From: Volvox africanus | Taxonomy: Eukaryota > Chlorophyta > Chlorophyceae > Chlamydomonadales > Volvocaceae | DNA: 64,000 nt | Assembly: GCA_030268105.1 (NCBI GenBank) | Contig: BSDZ01000079.1 | Location: 4,020,001-4,084,000, forward strand | Reading direction: 5' to 3' | In this document: in pieces, positions 49,001-61,334 of the stretch | How the letters are laid out: each line of letters opens with the position of its first letter | Numbering within the stretch: position 1 is the stretch's first letter | The notes under the pieces: model-generated | Told to the model about the DNA's origin: nothing | What the model saw: only the letters and a program-made list of their open reading frames with translations | Databases searched by the model: none | Made by a program: the position numbers and the translations under genes

Positions 49001-52000
49001 ATAGAATGGCAGCGCCTGCGCGACAACATGTCCACGTCAGTCCGTCATTCAGTTAATTCCTTAACAGTTAATCGGTTAGTTTGGCACGGAAGTTATCTGG
49101 AAGTTATCAAGCCTCGAAACCTGATACCGGTCCGCAGGGGACCATTTTGATTCGTTGAAGATGCGGTAATCATAGCTGACAGAAATATCTTGACGACATG
49201 GCAAGTGCGCTCTATGCCGGAGATCTCCACCAGGCAACACGCTATCACACAACCAGGCGCACGCATCTGTACCATGGGCGACTGCATATACACATATGGG
49301 ATTCGAACGATCCGCACACCTGCCGTACACACGCAGAAAACACGCATATGGGTAGGTTGAGCGAAATCTCCGTACCTCCGGGCGTACGAAGCGTTAGTGG
49401 AATCAGCACCTCGGGCAACAGGGCCTGTTCCACAGCAGACAAAGAGGAAATACGAAGTATGACTAATACGACAGTTTGAATAGGAGTACAGCAATGAGTT
49501 GCGAAATGGTTATCGTGGGCTACAAATGACTTCAGCTGGCAGTGCGTAGGAAGAAGAGAAACGAGCCCCGAAACGAGGCACAGTCATGTTGCCGAGCTAC
49601 ACGCCACGTGCAGAACCACACAGGCTGGCGCAAAAGCCCTTTGGGGTTAACCTCGTTAGTCACTTGCGTTGCGAGTCCGCGGCGAGCAACAACACCCACG
49701 AGCACATACGCGAGCCAGGCTCACACAGGGGCCCCCGTCCCTCGCCTCCCTGCCTGTCCAGCCTCGTCCACCAACACGTGCGTGAACCCCTCCCCGCAGC
49801 TGTTGATGACGCTGCCACTACCGGTGTGCGCCTTCTGTGCCGCAGAAGAGAGCGCCTCCCGGACGAAGGCTCCCTCTCGCAACATCCCAGCGGCGCTACA
49901 GCTGCAAACCACAATCTGGAGACGTCACGGGAGGGGATGTGACCACTTTCCATAATAACAACTTTTAATGGGTAAGCAATATTCTAGAGATGTCATACTC
50001 ATACAAACATCTTTTATACTTCAATGCAACGGCGGGTTCCAATGCCGAAGGAGCGAACCGAAGGAAGGAAGAGGAGCTTAGGGGAGGAGGAGGAGGAGCA
50101 GCACGGAGGCCTTGGCTCGGGGCCGGGAGAGGACGCATTCAGAGTGGCTGGAACATAAATAAGTGCAATTGCGTCGCGGAAAACGAAAGAGGGAAGAACG
50201 GAAAGGGGCCGGCATCTCGATATCTGGAGGGGGTTGTAGGACGCCCAGAAAAAAGAGCGTCACCGCATCACTACGTTATTGTTATCGTCTTTGGTATGGG
50301 CAAAACAAACATTGAGGGAAGGGGTAGGAATCAGCCGTCTTTTTGTGCCGGAACGGGATCCACCCGTATACAGCTCAGATGTCCGGTTTCTGTACGATAG
50401 ACACATCATGTGCGGACGCCGACATGACGGTAGCCGTAAAACATGATCGTACAGTGGTAGCGTACCTGCGCCATCTGGATCTCGTTGGGCTTGGGCAGCC
50501 GGAACGTGGCTGTTGCTTCGTCGATCAGGGAGTACGGCAGCACGTCAGCCTTGGCCTCGACGACGCGCCTGAAGGTGGGAGAGGGTGCCATGACTCGACC
50601 ATTTTGGCTGAGGGCTTATACCGGGAGTATGCAAGCTAACGCCCCGATGTGCAGAGGGAGCGTGGACGAGGAAGGCAGTGTGCGTCAGGCCCCTCATGCC
50701 CTCAGGGCCCCGCATGCCCTCATGGCGTGAGGCCCGCCCAATGTTGCCAAGGGACCCCTGATCCTTCGTGCGCTGGAAGATGTGAGCGCATTGTAGAAAC
50801 GAGGCAGAAAGTCGCTTTCTTTGGGACAAGTCCGTAAATGCATCAACTCGTTTGGCAAGTCTGCTGAAGCCTCGCAGGTGTCACATCGTGCAGCCGGCGG
50901 TCCGGCGTACCTGCGGGGGTCGTTGAGACGCAGGAGCCGACCACCACCTGCCTGCGACCCGAGCGCGGCCTGCGCACGCGGGAAAGGGTTTCAAACACAT
51001 TGCAGTACGTGTGGGAATCGTCAGGAGGATTGCCGTGAAGTCCTCCCTCCCCAGCTCCCAAAACCCTAACTCACTCCGTGAAAATGGTGCGATATATACC
51101 TCTGATGTCAGACGTCGCTGTACTCCGCACTCACCGGCCTTCAGAGCGCCAGTCTCAGACCTTCCGCTTCATCCATCAGGCCTCCATATCTGTCCCCAAA
51201 CCCTGCCTTTCCCCCCAAAAGCCTCTCCCATTACCAGGCTTACTACTGAGAGCCAGACGTTAAGGGGTCCCAACGTGCACGCTTCCCCTTGCTGTTTCCT
51301 TCCCCGCATACCACTACACAACACACGTTAGCCGCATCCCTTTCCTGTACCCCTTCCTCACCGCCAAGCTGCTCGTGATCAGGTCGGCGCTGTAGTTCTG
51401 AGGAGCCGCCAGCAGCAGCCGGGAGGAGCGCTGCCGCCGACCGCCGGACCCCGGAAAGGGCGACAGTGATGGGCCTTCCGCTCCAAGAATCTGGAGAGCG
51501 CACTCCACCAGCGTCACGGTCTTGCCGGTACCTGATTAGGCAACACATCATTAGAGGGCGGGCTTGACGGAGTGCGCGGCCATGAAACGAAAAAGGGGGG
51601 CCCGTGTTTGTGTTACCATGGCTGTGGAGTCGTCGCATCTGACGACGTGGGCCCGACATATCCGTGCAACACATGACGTACGGGTGCAGAAACGAACGAA
51701 GGAGGCTAAGGTTATTATCTTGGCCACACCCTGGCGGCCCAACCCCAATGAATGGCTAACGGTTGACCCACCAGGTGGTCCAAAGAGTACGAACGGGAGG
51801 TCCCGACCGGCGCCGCAGAGCATCGCAGCGCACGCGAGGCGTTGCTCAGGATTGAGTGCCGTACCGCCCACTAGCCGCAGCGTCGCTGCTACCGCTGCTA
51901 GTTCTTCATCCGTACGGCCGCTGCTGGCGGCAACTTCCGGCCCCATCTGCCGGTGAGGCTGTTGGGGATACAGATCTTCTGGAAGGTCAGGAAGACCGGG

Positions 52001-54152
52001 TGCGTCGGTGGTTGCTTCGGTTGCCGGCGGCGGCGGCGGCGGCGGCAGCAGCAGCTGTGGCCGCAACGCAGCGCGCAGCAGCGCCTCGTGCATGCGGCCG
52101 AAGGGCGTCCGGTCGAACGAGAAGCAGCAGTGTGCCAGCGGCGCTGGCACGGCAGCCGTGAGCTTCTGCTCTTGCCTGTGAAACAACGCCTGCGTAGTCC
52201 CCGTGGGAATAAGCAGAGCAGGATGTGGTCAAGGGTCTCGGCACCGGTCAAGGTACCGGTCAAGGTACCGGACAGAAGTGCGAGGACGATGCGGCAGTGC
52301 TCTCGCGGGTGACTCCTAGCACTAGCACTGCTGTGTTCCTTGGCTGAATGTGTTACATCTTACTGAACAGAACGATTTCCCCCTCCAACGAGTCGTTGCA
52401 GCTAGCTCTTTATCACCTATGAGGCGATACCCTTCGCCATACGCTTATGTAACGAACACAACTAGCAACTAGCAACTAGCAACTAGCAACCTCTCACCCC
52501 AATATCGTGCCAGTAATCATGCGGCATCACCAGCAGCACCTGAAAGGCATCGCATCAGGCCAATTATATAATGTTAGATAGCATCAAGATAGCATCGCTG
52601 TTCCACTTGGAGGTACCAGCCAGGAGGCAAGGGGAGAGCTGGCCCGGAAAGGGAAGCACCGGAAGCACCGGAAGCCTCACCTGCAGCTATAGATAAGACG
52701 TGAGTAGCTCGGCTGGTATCCCAACCCAAGCCTGTGCGACCTGCCCCTTGGACTAGTGGGGCATTTCATTTCTTCGCGGGGAGGACAATCTCCAAGCCTA
52801 CCAAGTCCGGGATCTTACTAACAGCTGTAAGGCCCTGACGCGAATGTCTGCCCCCAAAACAATTGAGAGGTGATGGGGACACGCATGCAAAATATGCACA
52901 CACATGCATACAAACCACTTAATTGATTACCACAATGCCCCTTATCCGCCGAAAGTCTGCTCTTTTCCCCCCTCCCCATTGCCCACTTTCCTACTCGCAG
53001 GTGGTGGTGAGTGCTTTATAACGGCTTTGCAATCACGACTAGAGCTTGATTCGAATTTCTTCCTCCCATGCTTCTTCCCTTTATTCCCCATCTTCCGCTT
53101 CAAGCTTCTACTTCTATTTCTATTGCTTGCTCGTTCGCTCGCCAGGCCCCTACCAACACGACTGCGTAGCGCCGGTAGGTTCCTGTGCCAGGTTCCGCTG
53201 TTTTCCCTTCCCCATTGCCGAGCGGGCACCGACCTGGCCTCCATCAACCGCCAGCAGCTGAGAGACGTACTCAACGGTACGTTGAGCCTCCAACCGGAGG
53301 AACACCAAATCCCCCGTCACCAGCCGCGGCCGATCCTGGATGGCCAGAAGTCCCGGTCCGAGGCAAGGAAGGTGGTTCCGAAAAGACCCCTCCAAGATGC
53401 AAGGCCCCCTCGTTTAGCAGGCTTCGTAGGGTGGGCGCACAGCAACCAATCCCATATGCACACATACACACGCAAATAACCGTACAAACAAAAGCACAAA
53501 ACACACACGCACACGCACACGCGATCACGCACACGCACAGACACATGCGTGCCGTGGACGATTAGGCAGAAACGTGCACACTGGCCGAGAAGCATCCTTG
53601 CGGTTTATTTGCACGGACGTCCATGCATACGGGCTCATTACTGAACACGGACACGCAAATGAAGAACTGACACAGGCCCCCGTCATACGCACCTCCACTA
53701 GGCCAGGGACATCCACCACTGCTGCCAGCAGCACCTTCCTCGCTCCTGGCCTTGCTGCCGCGCCTTTCTTCTTTACCTTCGCGGCGCCTCGACTCGGCTT
53801 CACCCCGACCACTTTCTGTCCCGTAACGGAGTGTTCGTTCTGTTCCTGCGCATCAAGACTGAAGACGCACTGCGTCAGCAATTTGGGACCCCGGTAAGGC
53901 CGTGGGGCTGCGGGTGTCCCCTCAGTCTTCTGCTGCATCGAAGGTATCGAGGCAGCATCGTTCTGCTGCGGCTGCTGCTGATACTGCTGCTGGGCGGCGA
54001 ATGGAGGCCAATTGAGAACCTGGTAGGTAGCCATATTGTCACTGAAGACTGCTACCCGCGCACGTGCGTTATATAAGGTGAATGTCCTGGTGGTGTGGCG
54101 GCGGAAGCGCAGCGGCAGCACACAGATATTAAAATAGCTGCTACAGAAGCAT

Positions 54153-54189
<37 letters not shown>

Positions 54190-57100
54190 CCAGAAAAAAC
54201 AACAGCAGTGGCGGCAGCAGCAAGCGTGAAATACCACATAATAGCAAAGCCTTAATCTTAACCTGGCGGTGAGCCAAGCAACAACGCCGCACCGTATATC
54301 GTGCTCCATGACGTCTTCCTCTTCCACAAGGAGGTTGGCGTACCGAAGTAACTCAAACCTTTGGTATGCGAGCGCTGCCGTCATAGCTGGAGCAGTGCCA
54401 ACAGCTGCCGAGTAAGTCGTGTATATCTTGTTGCGACCAATGCCAACGATGTCGTTCGCGTGGATGGTTGCAGCAGCTGCGGCCCGGTCAAATACGGCCT
54501 GCAGCGCCTGAACCGCCTCTTGCTGGATGGAGGATTTGGACTTAAGCTGTTCGACGGGCGCAGGTGCCGGGTGAGATAGAAGACACGCCTTAAGTGAATT
54601 TTCATGCCACAGCTTCAAATGGGTTACTCCAAGGTCAACTAGTAGGTTGATTAGAAATCGTCAGGTGCATCAGTGCCCCGGTGCAGTATTTGCAACCGTG
54701 TGCCATGCACGCCTCACTAAGCTCCCCAGGAAACCGCAGAAACTAGTCCTGTCAGATTCCTAGGACGAAATGGCCCCACCTGCATCGAAGCAATAAAGCA
54801 ATCTCAATCCATGAAGTGCACGCCCCCGACCTCCGCAGGTCCTTTGCTTACCCCTGCTACCAGCTGCCGTCCCCACTCTGTTTGAGTGATGTCCATGCGC
54901 CGCTGCCCTGCTTCCCAGCTGCGGTTAGGATCTGTGTTGACAAGGTGTTCGTACAGTGCTCGTAACCGCTGTACCGCAGGTCGCCCAACACCCTCCCGCG
55001 GAGCCCACTCCATCGTGACCGCAGCGGCCAGGGTTGGGCCGTCTGAAGCGGCTGCTTGCGTTGTCGAACTAGTGCCGGTAGCAATAACGGCGGCGTATGT
55101 CCTTCTTGTCACGTCCGCCGCGCTTGCTGATGCAGCTGCTATTGTTGATGCTGGTGCTGGCATCATCGCCCGCAAAGTTCCATTCACAGCAGACAACAGC
55201 AAGGGGGACACCGGGCCGAAGGGGCCCTTCGTCGCGGCGTTGGGTCCCCAAGGCTGGGAGAACGGGTGCAGCTCTGAGAGGGCGGTGATGAGGGCGCGTA
55301 TGGCTAGTGTGACGGGCGCGGCAGCTACAGTCGCGCAGGTAAGGACGCTGCTGACGCTCTCGAAGGGAAAGAGTGACTCCGCGATCGTGGCGGTACAGGA
55401 GTGTACGCGGGACGGTTGGCTGATGAAGAGTTCCCTGCAGCGGCAGAGGTTACCTGTTTTGTTAGGCGGCTTCATAAGATATGGATGTGGAGAGGAATTT
55501 CCTCCGAAAAAGGTGGGTACTGCGCGTTCATGCGAGGAAACGCGCCACACCATGGCGGGTGTTTCCATGGTGGAGCCTTGGGCCCTGGGACCTAGGGGGG
55601 CCTTCCAATTATGTTGGTCGATTTCTTCTTGCAGTGGGTTGCGAGCGAATGTAGATTGATTATAACAAAACATGCATTTCTTTGCTGATATGCATATACA
55701 AATTGTGATCGTCTGAATTATGAGGGACGTGTCACCAGGCACGAGTTTCTCGGCAGATGGGTGCGCACGGGGAGCTTTTGGGAAGCAGCGAGAATGTACG
55801 CGAATTACGGAACCGATTAGCATCCGGTAGCTGTATTCCTAGGCCGAAAATCCTGACGCTCAGACCAAACCCCCCCTTTCCCGACAGCAGTGTTAACGCA
55901 GTGGTTCCGTCTGCCTGGTTTCAACGGTCATATACAAAGTTTTTCAATAAGCTGTTTCCGCAAATATAGATAAAGGCAAAGTGATTCAAGCGTTTACATA
56001 AGTGAAAAACTTTTCGAAAGTCGACTTCTCGACGGAGGCCACATAGGGCTGACATGCTTGTTCTTATGCAATCTCAAGAAATCTATAATGACGTTGATGG
56101 CGACACAATAAACGAGAAGCGACAAAGAGCTGTCGCAGAACTGAGCCGGGCCACGACATCGACAACAAGGACGAAACATCATTGCCAATAGGGTGCGACA
56201 AATACATCAAAAGATATTTAAAATGCTGACATGTTCAAGTCATTTTTAATTCGGAATGCGATGCTCTTGTGGGACTGCTTGCGAAGATGTCAATGCCGGC
56301 ACGCACTCGGGTGCCAGATCATACTGCAAACCGCTGGAACAATAATCTATACATTTCGTTCAGTCATAGGTTGATAAGAGATCTACCATCGTACTTGTAA
56401 CTTTCCTAAGCCTCATAGCTAGTGAGGTAAATACGAGCATGGAAGTTCGATGGACCGCTAGAAGCCAAACCAAGAAACCAGAGAATAGATTAAGAAAAAT
56501 CAGAAAGTAGGGAAATAGAAAATGGTCCCCCGAACGAAAAGATCCACAGCAGTTATGAGCTCAATGAGCCGCACCCAGGTCTGGCAGCATCAGTTCTTTT
56601 TCTCATGGGATTCCGTATATCATTCCGTATATCATGGCCAACAAAGGAGGTTTTGCAACCATGTATGTAGGATATTCCTTTCTGGCGTGGCAAAGCTTTC
56701 TCCATACAATTGGTTGGCTTACGACGAATTCACGTACGACTCATTGCACCACCACTTCTCGACTTCGATCCCCTACCTAATGTAACAGTACAACAGCACT
56801 TGCTTAAAGGCTGACGTGAATTGGATATCGAACGACGAGAATTCTTTACCTGATCGTTGAGTCTGTATGAATTACGAATATTCTGGGCAAGTACCGGTAC
56901 ATTTTTGCAAACTTATGAGGAATTGCGAACAATTACTTCAACATGTGGCGCTTTGTTTCGCGTTTTCCTAGAGTTTGAGGACCGGCCTGGCGCTTCGCAG
57001 CACCGGTAAGAATTGTCCACGTAGCGCATAGCAGCATAACGTAATGTTGTTTTAAGGAACACATCGCACCTTAGACCTTTGGGAATGAATGGAGGGGCCG

Positions 57101-60100
57101 TCGCCTTGAGCATGCTGTTGACCTCCATGAGCCGTCGCTTGTCGACAACTGCCACCGCCACACGTCCCCCAACTATCGCAGCGTACGACTTCCACATCTG
57201 GGATTTCATCTCAACGTCAGGTGCTGTCTCAGCGTCTGCGGCATCCGGCGTATCCTTCCCGCCGTCACTATGTGTAGCTGCTCTTACCACACAGCCTCCT
57301 GGCAAGGATATTATGCTCGGTGACAGCAGGGGTTCATCGCTGTTATCAATTCTGTGATCGACTACGAAGGTAAATAACACTAACTGAGCCAGCAACCCTC
57401 GCTCTGCGCGCTGGCTGGTGAAATTGGCCTGCAATCAGGTAGCAGATGTGCAGAGGGAAGGGACAAAAGGCAACAATCACCTGAGGGATGCCAGGAACGG
57501 GCATCAGATTTGCAAGCAATCCGTTGTGTACCAGTTCCAACATCGTCCGATGCTGGAACTGGTTTGTTCATCAGGTTAATAAGTAGCCACCACATGACTG
57601 CAGATGTGCGCAGATGGGGCCATAAAGTTTAACCGGCGACCCTTGCTATGACGTAGGTTTTACAAATGCATTGGACGTGTAGACGAAGCAGCTTATGGAA
57701 GTTGTTTAATGATATAAAATAGTTTCCCGCTTTAATTGACTACAGGGAGTTTGGTCTAGTGGTATGATTCTCGCTTAGGGTGCGAGAGGTCGTGGGTTCA
57801 ATTCCCGCAACTCCCCACTTTTCCGTACATCCAGGTAAGCTATTTATTTTACTCGGGAGCCGCACCTGGCTAAGATTCAGCACGACGTCAACAACATACT
57901 CGCTGCCCGGAGGCAGCAGGACTGCTGGAATAGCATGTGCAAATTCCATATTGCTGGGTCCTGACATTGTAGCTGGTGCCATGGAATTCCTGCGCTGCAT
58001 GGCCTTGGCAGGATCTTGTACAGCGATGCCGGCGTCGTCCGTCAACCTGCGTTGAAGGCATCAGCTGAAATGAGAGCACTGGGATGAGGCACCCGGGCTG
58101 CCTATCAACTCTTATGCTGTCGCAGCACTGTGGAAACCTTTCCTCGGTGGCAGACAGCGAATCCGCTGCAGTAAGCTCGGTAAGTGAGACCTCAAGGGAA
58201 AAGGACTAGGATTTACCTTGGTGTTGCAGCAGACAGTAGTTTACAATCTGTGTCGCAACCCACCTCCCCACCCGCCGCCTCACCGAAAAAAGGCCCGGCG
58301 AGACTAAGATGACGCCGTAGCTGGTGCATGGGACTGAGTCATTAGTCCCGGTGGGTGGGGCCCCACGCCAATGAGGCCCCACCCACGTAAGGCCCTTCTG
58401 ACTGTATACCGGATATTTTTGGGCCCACTGACTAGGCTGCTCGGTTTTCCCTATTCTACATTCGCACATGCAGGATGGATTGTGAATCTCTAGCTTGTAC
58501 GGCATCTTTAGCCGCTCTCATATCTCTACCTGCCCCATCATTAGACCGGGGCCCATACGTCATTTTGATGATATATCCCTCCACACGATGCGGTTCCATG
58601 GGGCCCCTTCGCTGGACAACCATTTACACAAATCCTTGTCTCTTTCTTTTCTTCTTTCTCAGCCTCCTGCACGATATAACGTGACTGATCGTCACGGTAA
58701 CATTCCCACGCGCACCTGAGGCAGTGGCTGTAACGTGGCATTGCACGTACGTTGACTAGCAGTATGGCGTCCGCTCTTCGGTTGGCAATCCGCAAGGATC
58801 CCTTGACAATCGGGCCGGCCGCAGCTGTGACTTCTTCATCGCCCGTCTTCGCCACAGCATTGCATGGGGCATCCCAAGCCGTTGCCGTTGCTCCCGGTGG
58901 CGCCCCCGGCGGGTGCACTGCTGATAGATTGGTCTGTTTGCCACAGTTGTCGTTTACAATCTGTGGCAGAGTAGCTGTGGGCTGCCCCGCGTGGGGTTTC
59001 TCTAATGCTTGGTCCTCTACGATGGCTCGGACACCAAAGTTGACATCCTCCGAAACCACCACCACGCCCCACTGGTCACGGACGGCGCCGCCCGGTACCT
59101 GAAGTACTGAAATCTGTGGAGGCCAAACGGTGCGGGTTCTATTGAGAAAGACAAAAGGATCCGGAAAAGGATTTCTCAGCCTTCGGCTCGCTGCGCCTCA
59201 TGGGGAGGCGCCTCAGAACGCCACCATGCAGACAAGATAACAATGTAGTTCAGATGAGGTCTGAAGTCACTAGGCTTATTTGATGAGCAAACATTTGGAT
59301 TCCGCGGTGCCGTGCCTATTGGGATTCGATTTGCACAAAGGTACAGATTCCATGCCTGCTCCATGCGAACACTGTGACTGGGTCAAGTACACATCTCCTG
59401 GACTCGCGAAGAAACGGTGTAAGAGTTACCAGAATGCGTGCACCTTTCTCGACAAAATAAGATTAGTCGCCCAGATCACGGTGCGGGAGGTGGGCGTGCT
59501 TGAGGGGCTCAGGCGGTCGCGGCAACAATGGCTGCGTATCTGACGCTTTCATAATGCTGTCGACGTCAGGATGCAACCGAGCTTCGGGGGGGGGCTCCGA
59601 GCCGTCACTTTGGAAGATGTGATGGTGCACTTATCGGCGTTGGAGGCTCGCTCTAATGCTCGTATGAGTTATTGGCACAGAGCCGAAGTCGGGAGAATGC
59701 CATCTGGAAAGTTGACCCGAAACGTGCAGAAACAATAATCCCTCTGACCTATGCCTCTGGTACATGCAAGTATGGCTGAGCTTAAACTGTACGTTCGCAC
59801 ACCATTGCACAGGTTCAGCGCCTCATTGCACAGGTTCAGCGCCTCATTGCACAGGTTCAGCGCCTCATTGCACAGGTTCAGCGCCTCATTGCACAGGTTC
59901 AGCGCCTCATTGCACAGGTTCAGCGCCTCATTGCACAGGTTCAGCGCCTCATTGCACAGGTTCAGCGCCTCATTGCACAGGTTCAGCGCCTCATTGCACA
60001 GGTTCAGCGCCTCATTGCACAGGTTCAGCGCCTCATTGCACAGGTTCAGCGCCTCATTGCACAGGTTCAGCGCCTCATTGCACAGGTTCAGCGCCTCATT

Positions 60101-61292
60101 GCACAGGTTCAGCGCCTCATTGCACAGGTTCAGCGCCTCATTGCACAGGTTCAGCGCCTCATTGCACAGGTTCAGCGCCTCATTGCACAGGTTCAGCGCC
60201 TCATTGCACAGGTTCAGCGCCTCATTGCACAGGTTCAGCGCCTCATTGCACAGGTTCAGCGCCTCATTGCACAGGTTCAGCGCCTCATGATAAAAAGGAG
60301 GAACCAGCATCTCTGCCGGACTTGCACTTCGATGCCTCTTATGCCCCTACCTGCAACTTGTCCAGGCCTCCAGCCAGCACCCACTCACAAACCGCCGGAG
60401 GTGCCGCACACGGTACTGCATGCAGCATCGGGGTACGGGAGCCACCTCCAAGCACGGTATCTACCACGGTTGATTGTCTGCGTTCAACTTTTACTTGCCC
60501 ATCTGCACGACCGTCTCGAAGCATAGGCTCCAGGAAAGGCACAAAACGGGGTGCTGCTTGCAAATCCTGTGCCCATCGACTGGGCAAATCCTCTACATGG
60601 GATGCACTGGGACATGTTGCTGATAGCAATAGGTCCGAAATCCACTTTGAACGCACCAGCGGCTTAGGCTGCAGCAACTGCAAGTTCAGCTGCGGCCTGT
60701 ATGGCTCCTGTGGCAGCGGTGGTTTCTGCCCTAGCATGGGATATCGCAGCGTCTGCTGTGCGACCACGCCGTGCCTGCCAGGCGGGCTACACAGGTAAGG
60801 TCCCAAGGCGGCCTCGTGGGAAGCACCAGCCTGAGCTGCCGAGGAGGGCTGGCTTTGGCATGCGTATGGATGTAGGGCTGCGTAATAGAATGGATGGGGC
60901 TGCAAGATCGTGTAGGGCTGGGAGTAAGGAGGCTGGGGCAGACCTTGCGGCGCACCTGGAACTGGATTCGGCACGCCCACATATTCGGCACTGTTGCCTC
61001 CCAGCCCTGGAGTCCCAGCCTGTGCTGATCCGCTGGAGAGGCTGCCGTTTTGCTGCACCCAACTGGGGCCCTGAAGGCCTTGCGACACCCTAGGCAGTGC
61101 ATCATGCGGTACGGCTGGTAACATTGGCTGCTCTGGCGGGCAACCTGCCCACACTGTCAGGGGCATCTGGCAGCTGGACTGTGATCCAGTGGACGGCTGG
61201 TTCTCTCCGACCGTGGCATTGGGCTGATGTTGCTGCTGGACGGAGGGCAGAGCCGATACAGGCGGGAAAGCCACAGTGTTTCTGTGTGGCAT
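42003..61292 (-). CDS. MOV10/SDE3-type superfamily 1 RNA helicase
   Basis: About 24 exons on the minus strand: 61292-60351 (5' limit unsure), 59098-58716, 58046-57866, 57428-57070, about 55200-54852, 54546-54293, 54086-53693, 53335-53234, 52539-52498, 52165-51772, 51531-51362, 50969-50911, 50568-50466, 49915-49754, 49424-49376, 49015-48964, 47396-47012, 46775-46248, 45916-45881, 45465-45289, 44968-44894, 43626-43376, 43009-42498 and 42109-42003. Phases agree at nearly all junctions. MOV10 landmarks occur in order: a beta-rich N-terminal domain (PPGSEYVVDVV, GLLAQLVLFTFVV), EEEDVMEHDIR, VPGLVEDRPRLVTGDLVF, FSFDRTPFGRMH, Walker A FGPPGTGKT, Walker B HVLVDEAGQ, GDPRQLEPI, LVRNYRSAAPLLDLP, GTVDDYQGQE and motif VI RRFNVAVTRSRALLVVVG. 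The protein is about 2000 residues, twice the usual size, from a Pro/Gln-rich first exon and Ala/Ser-rich insertions. The family unwinds RNA in silencing and retroelement control. Confidence 0.88.
43749..43886. repeat. CAT/TAA microsatellite bounded by a 12-bp perfect inverted repeat
   Basis: ACCTAAAAGGCA (43749-43760) and its exact reverse complement (43875-43886) enclose about eight CAT units and a longer TAA/TAAA run. It lies in the same helicase intron (43627-44893) as the cytochrome c1 fragment. The arrangement suggests a small foldback element whose inside has expanded. Confidence 0.85.
44116..44325 (-). pseudogene. 3' fragment of a bacterial-type cytochrome c1 gene (petC), inserted in an intron
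   Basis: A minus-strand frame of about 69 codons encodes the C-terminal end of cytochrome c1: FSDGTPATVEQMAKDVVVFL, then WAAEPEMEHRKSMGLKV, then the single membrane anchor and a short basic end IWKNILK before a stop. The order and the anchor match alphaproteobacterial and mitochondrial cytochrome c1. The end stops like the bacterial protein and lacks the longer basic extension of plant/algal nuclear forms. Upstream the frame is closed by a TGA, so the heme-binding part is missing. The fragment and its flanks (about 44040-44480) are strongly AT-rich, unlike the host exons. It sits in a helicase intron and is not expected to be translated. Confidence 0.75.
44579..44641. repeat. Short GGTGGTAC tandem repeats
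   Basis: Five to six imperfect 10-11 bp units of the form GTGGTACAGT/GTGGTACGGG. They are intronic in the helicase gene. Confidence 0.8.
47451..48400. repeat. Perfect 190-copy ATAGG pentanucleotide array
   Basis: 950 bp of exact ATAGG units with no visible interruption (CCTAT in the sense of the helicase gene). The array lies in the intron between the exon ending at 48964 (GDPRQLEPIVR) and the exon starting at 47396. Its acceptor, TTGCAG, lies about 55 bp after the array ends. The reverse strand reads SYPIL repeats in all three frames, which are artefacts. Confidence 0.98.
54153..54189. repeat. ATC trinucleotide run
   Basis: About 12 perfect ATC units (GAT in the helicase sense) lie in the intron between exons 54546-54293 and 54086-53693. 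On the minus strand they read as a poly-Met stretch that is not coding. Confidence 0.9.
57745..57816 (+). tRNA. trnP-AGG: tRNA-Pro (anticodon AGG)
   Basis: A 72-nt cloverleaf. The acceptor stem GGGAGTT pairs with AACTCCC, the D-arm is GTCTAGTGGTATGAT, and the anticodon stem CTCGC/GCGAG encloses loop TTAGGGT with anticodon AGG (reads CCU). The T-arm is GTGGGTTCAATTCCCGC. The internal promoter boxes A (TGGTCTAGTGG) and B (GGTTCAATTCC) are intact, and a TTTT terminator follows at 57819-57822. No intron. It lies in an intron of the helicase gene, on the opposite strand. Confidence 0.97.
59803..60285. repeat. 23-copy 21-bp minisatellite
   Basis: Exactly 23 identical copies of a 21-bp unit beginning CATTGCACAGGTTCAGCGCC. 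It is intronic in the helicase gene, between the Pro/Gln-rich first exon (ending 60351) and the exon starting at 59098. Because 21 is a multiple of three, frames on both strands stay open and read as heptapeptide repeats (such as NEALNLC), which are not coding. A plus-strand frame at 59280-59543 in the same intron, with a CEHCDW segment, is unexplained. Confidence 0.97.
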
Positions 61293-61334
61293 CTGGAATT
61301 CAATCCGGCGGGACGGCGCCTGCTTCTGGGCAGG

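Noticed and set aside
42003..49915. Idea that the helicase C-terminal exons are a separate pseudogene
   Set aside because: Phases and motifs continue without break from the N-terminal exons, and no frame-disrupting change was seen.
53525..54292. Poly-Met stretch preceding a helicase exon
   Set aside because: The ATC run is intronic; the exon starts at 54086 after CACCACCAG, which restores the family sequence and phase.
59669..60798. Repetitive frames on both strands (NEALNLC, HRFSAS, PHCTGSA) and the possibility of a CRISPR array
   Set aside because: The 21-bp units are contiguous with no unique spacers; open frames follow from the unit being a multiple of three, in an intron.
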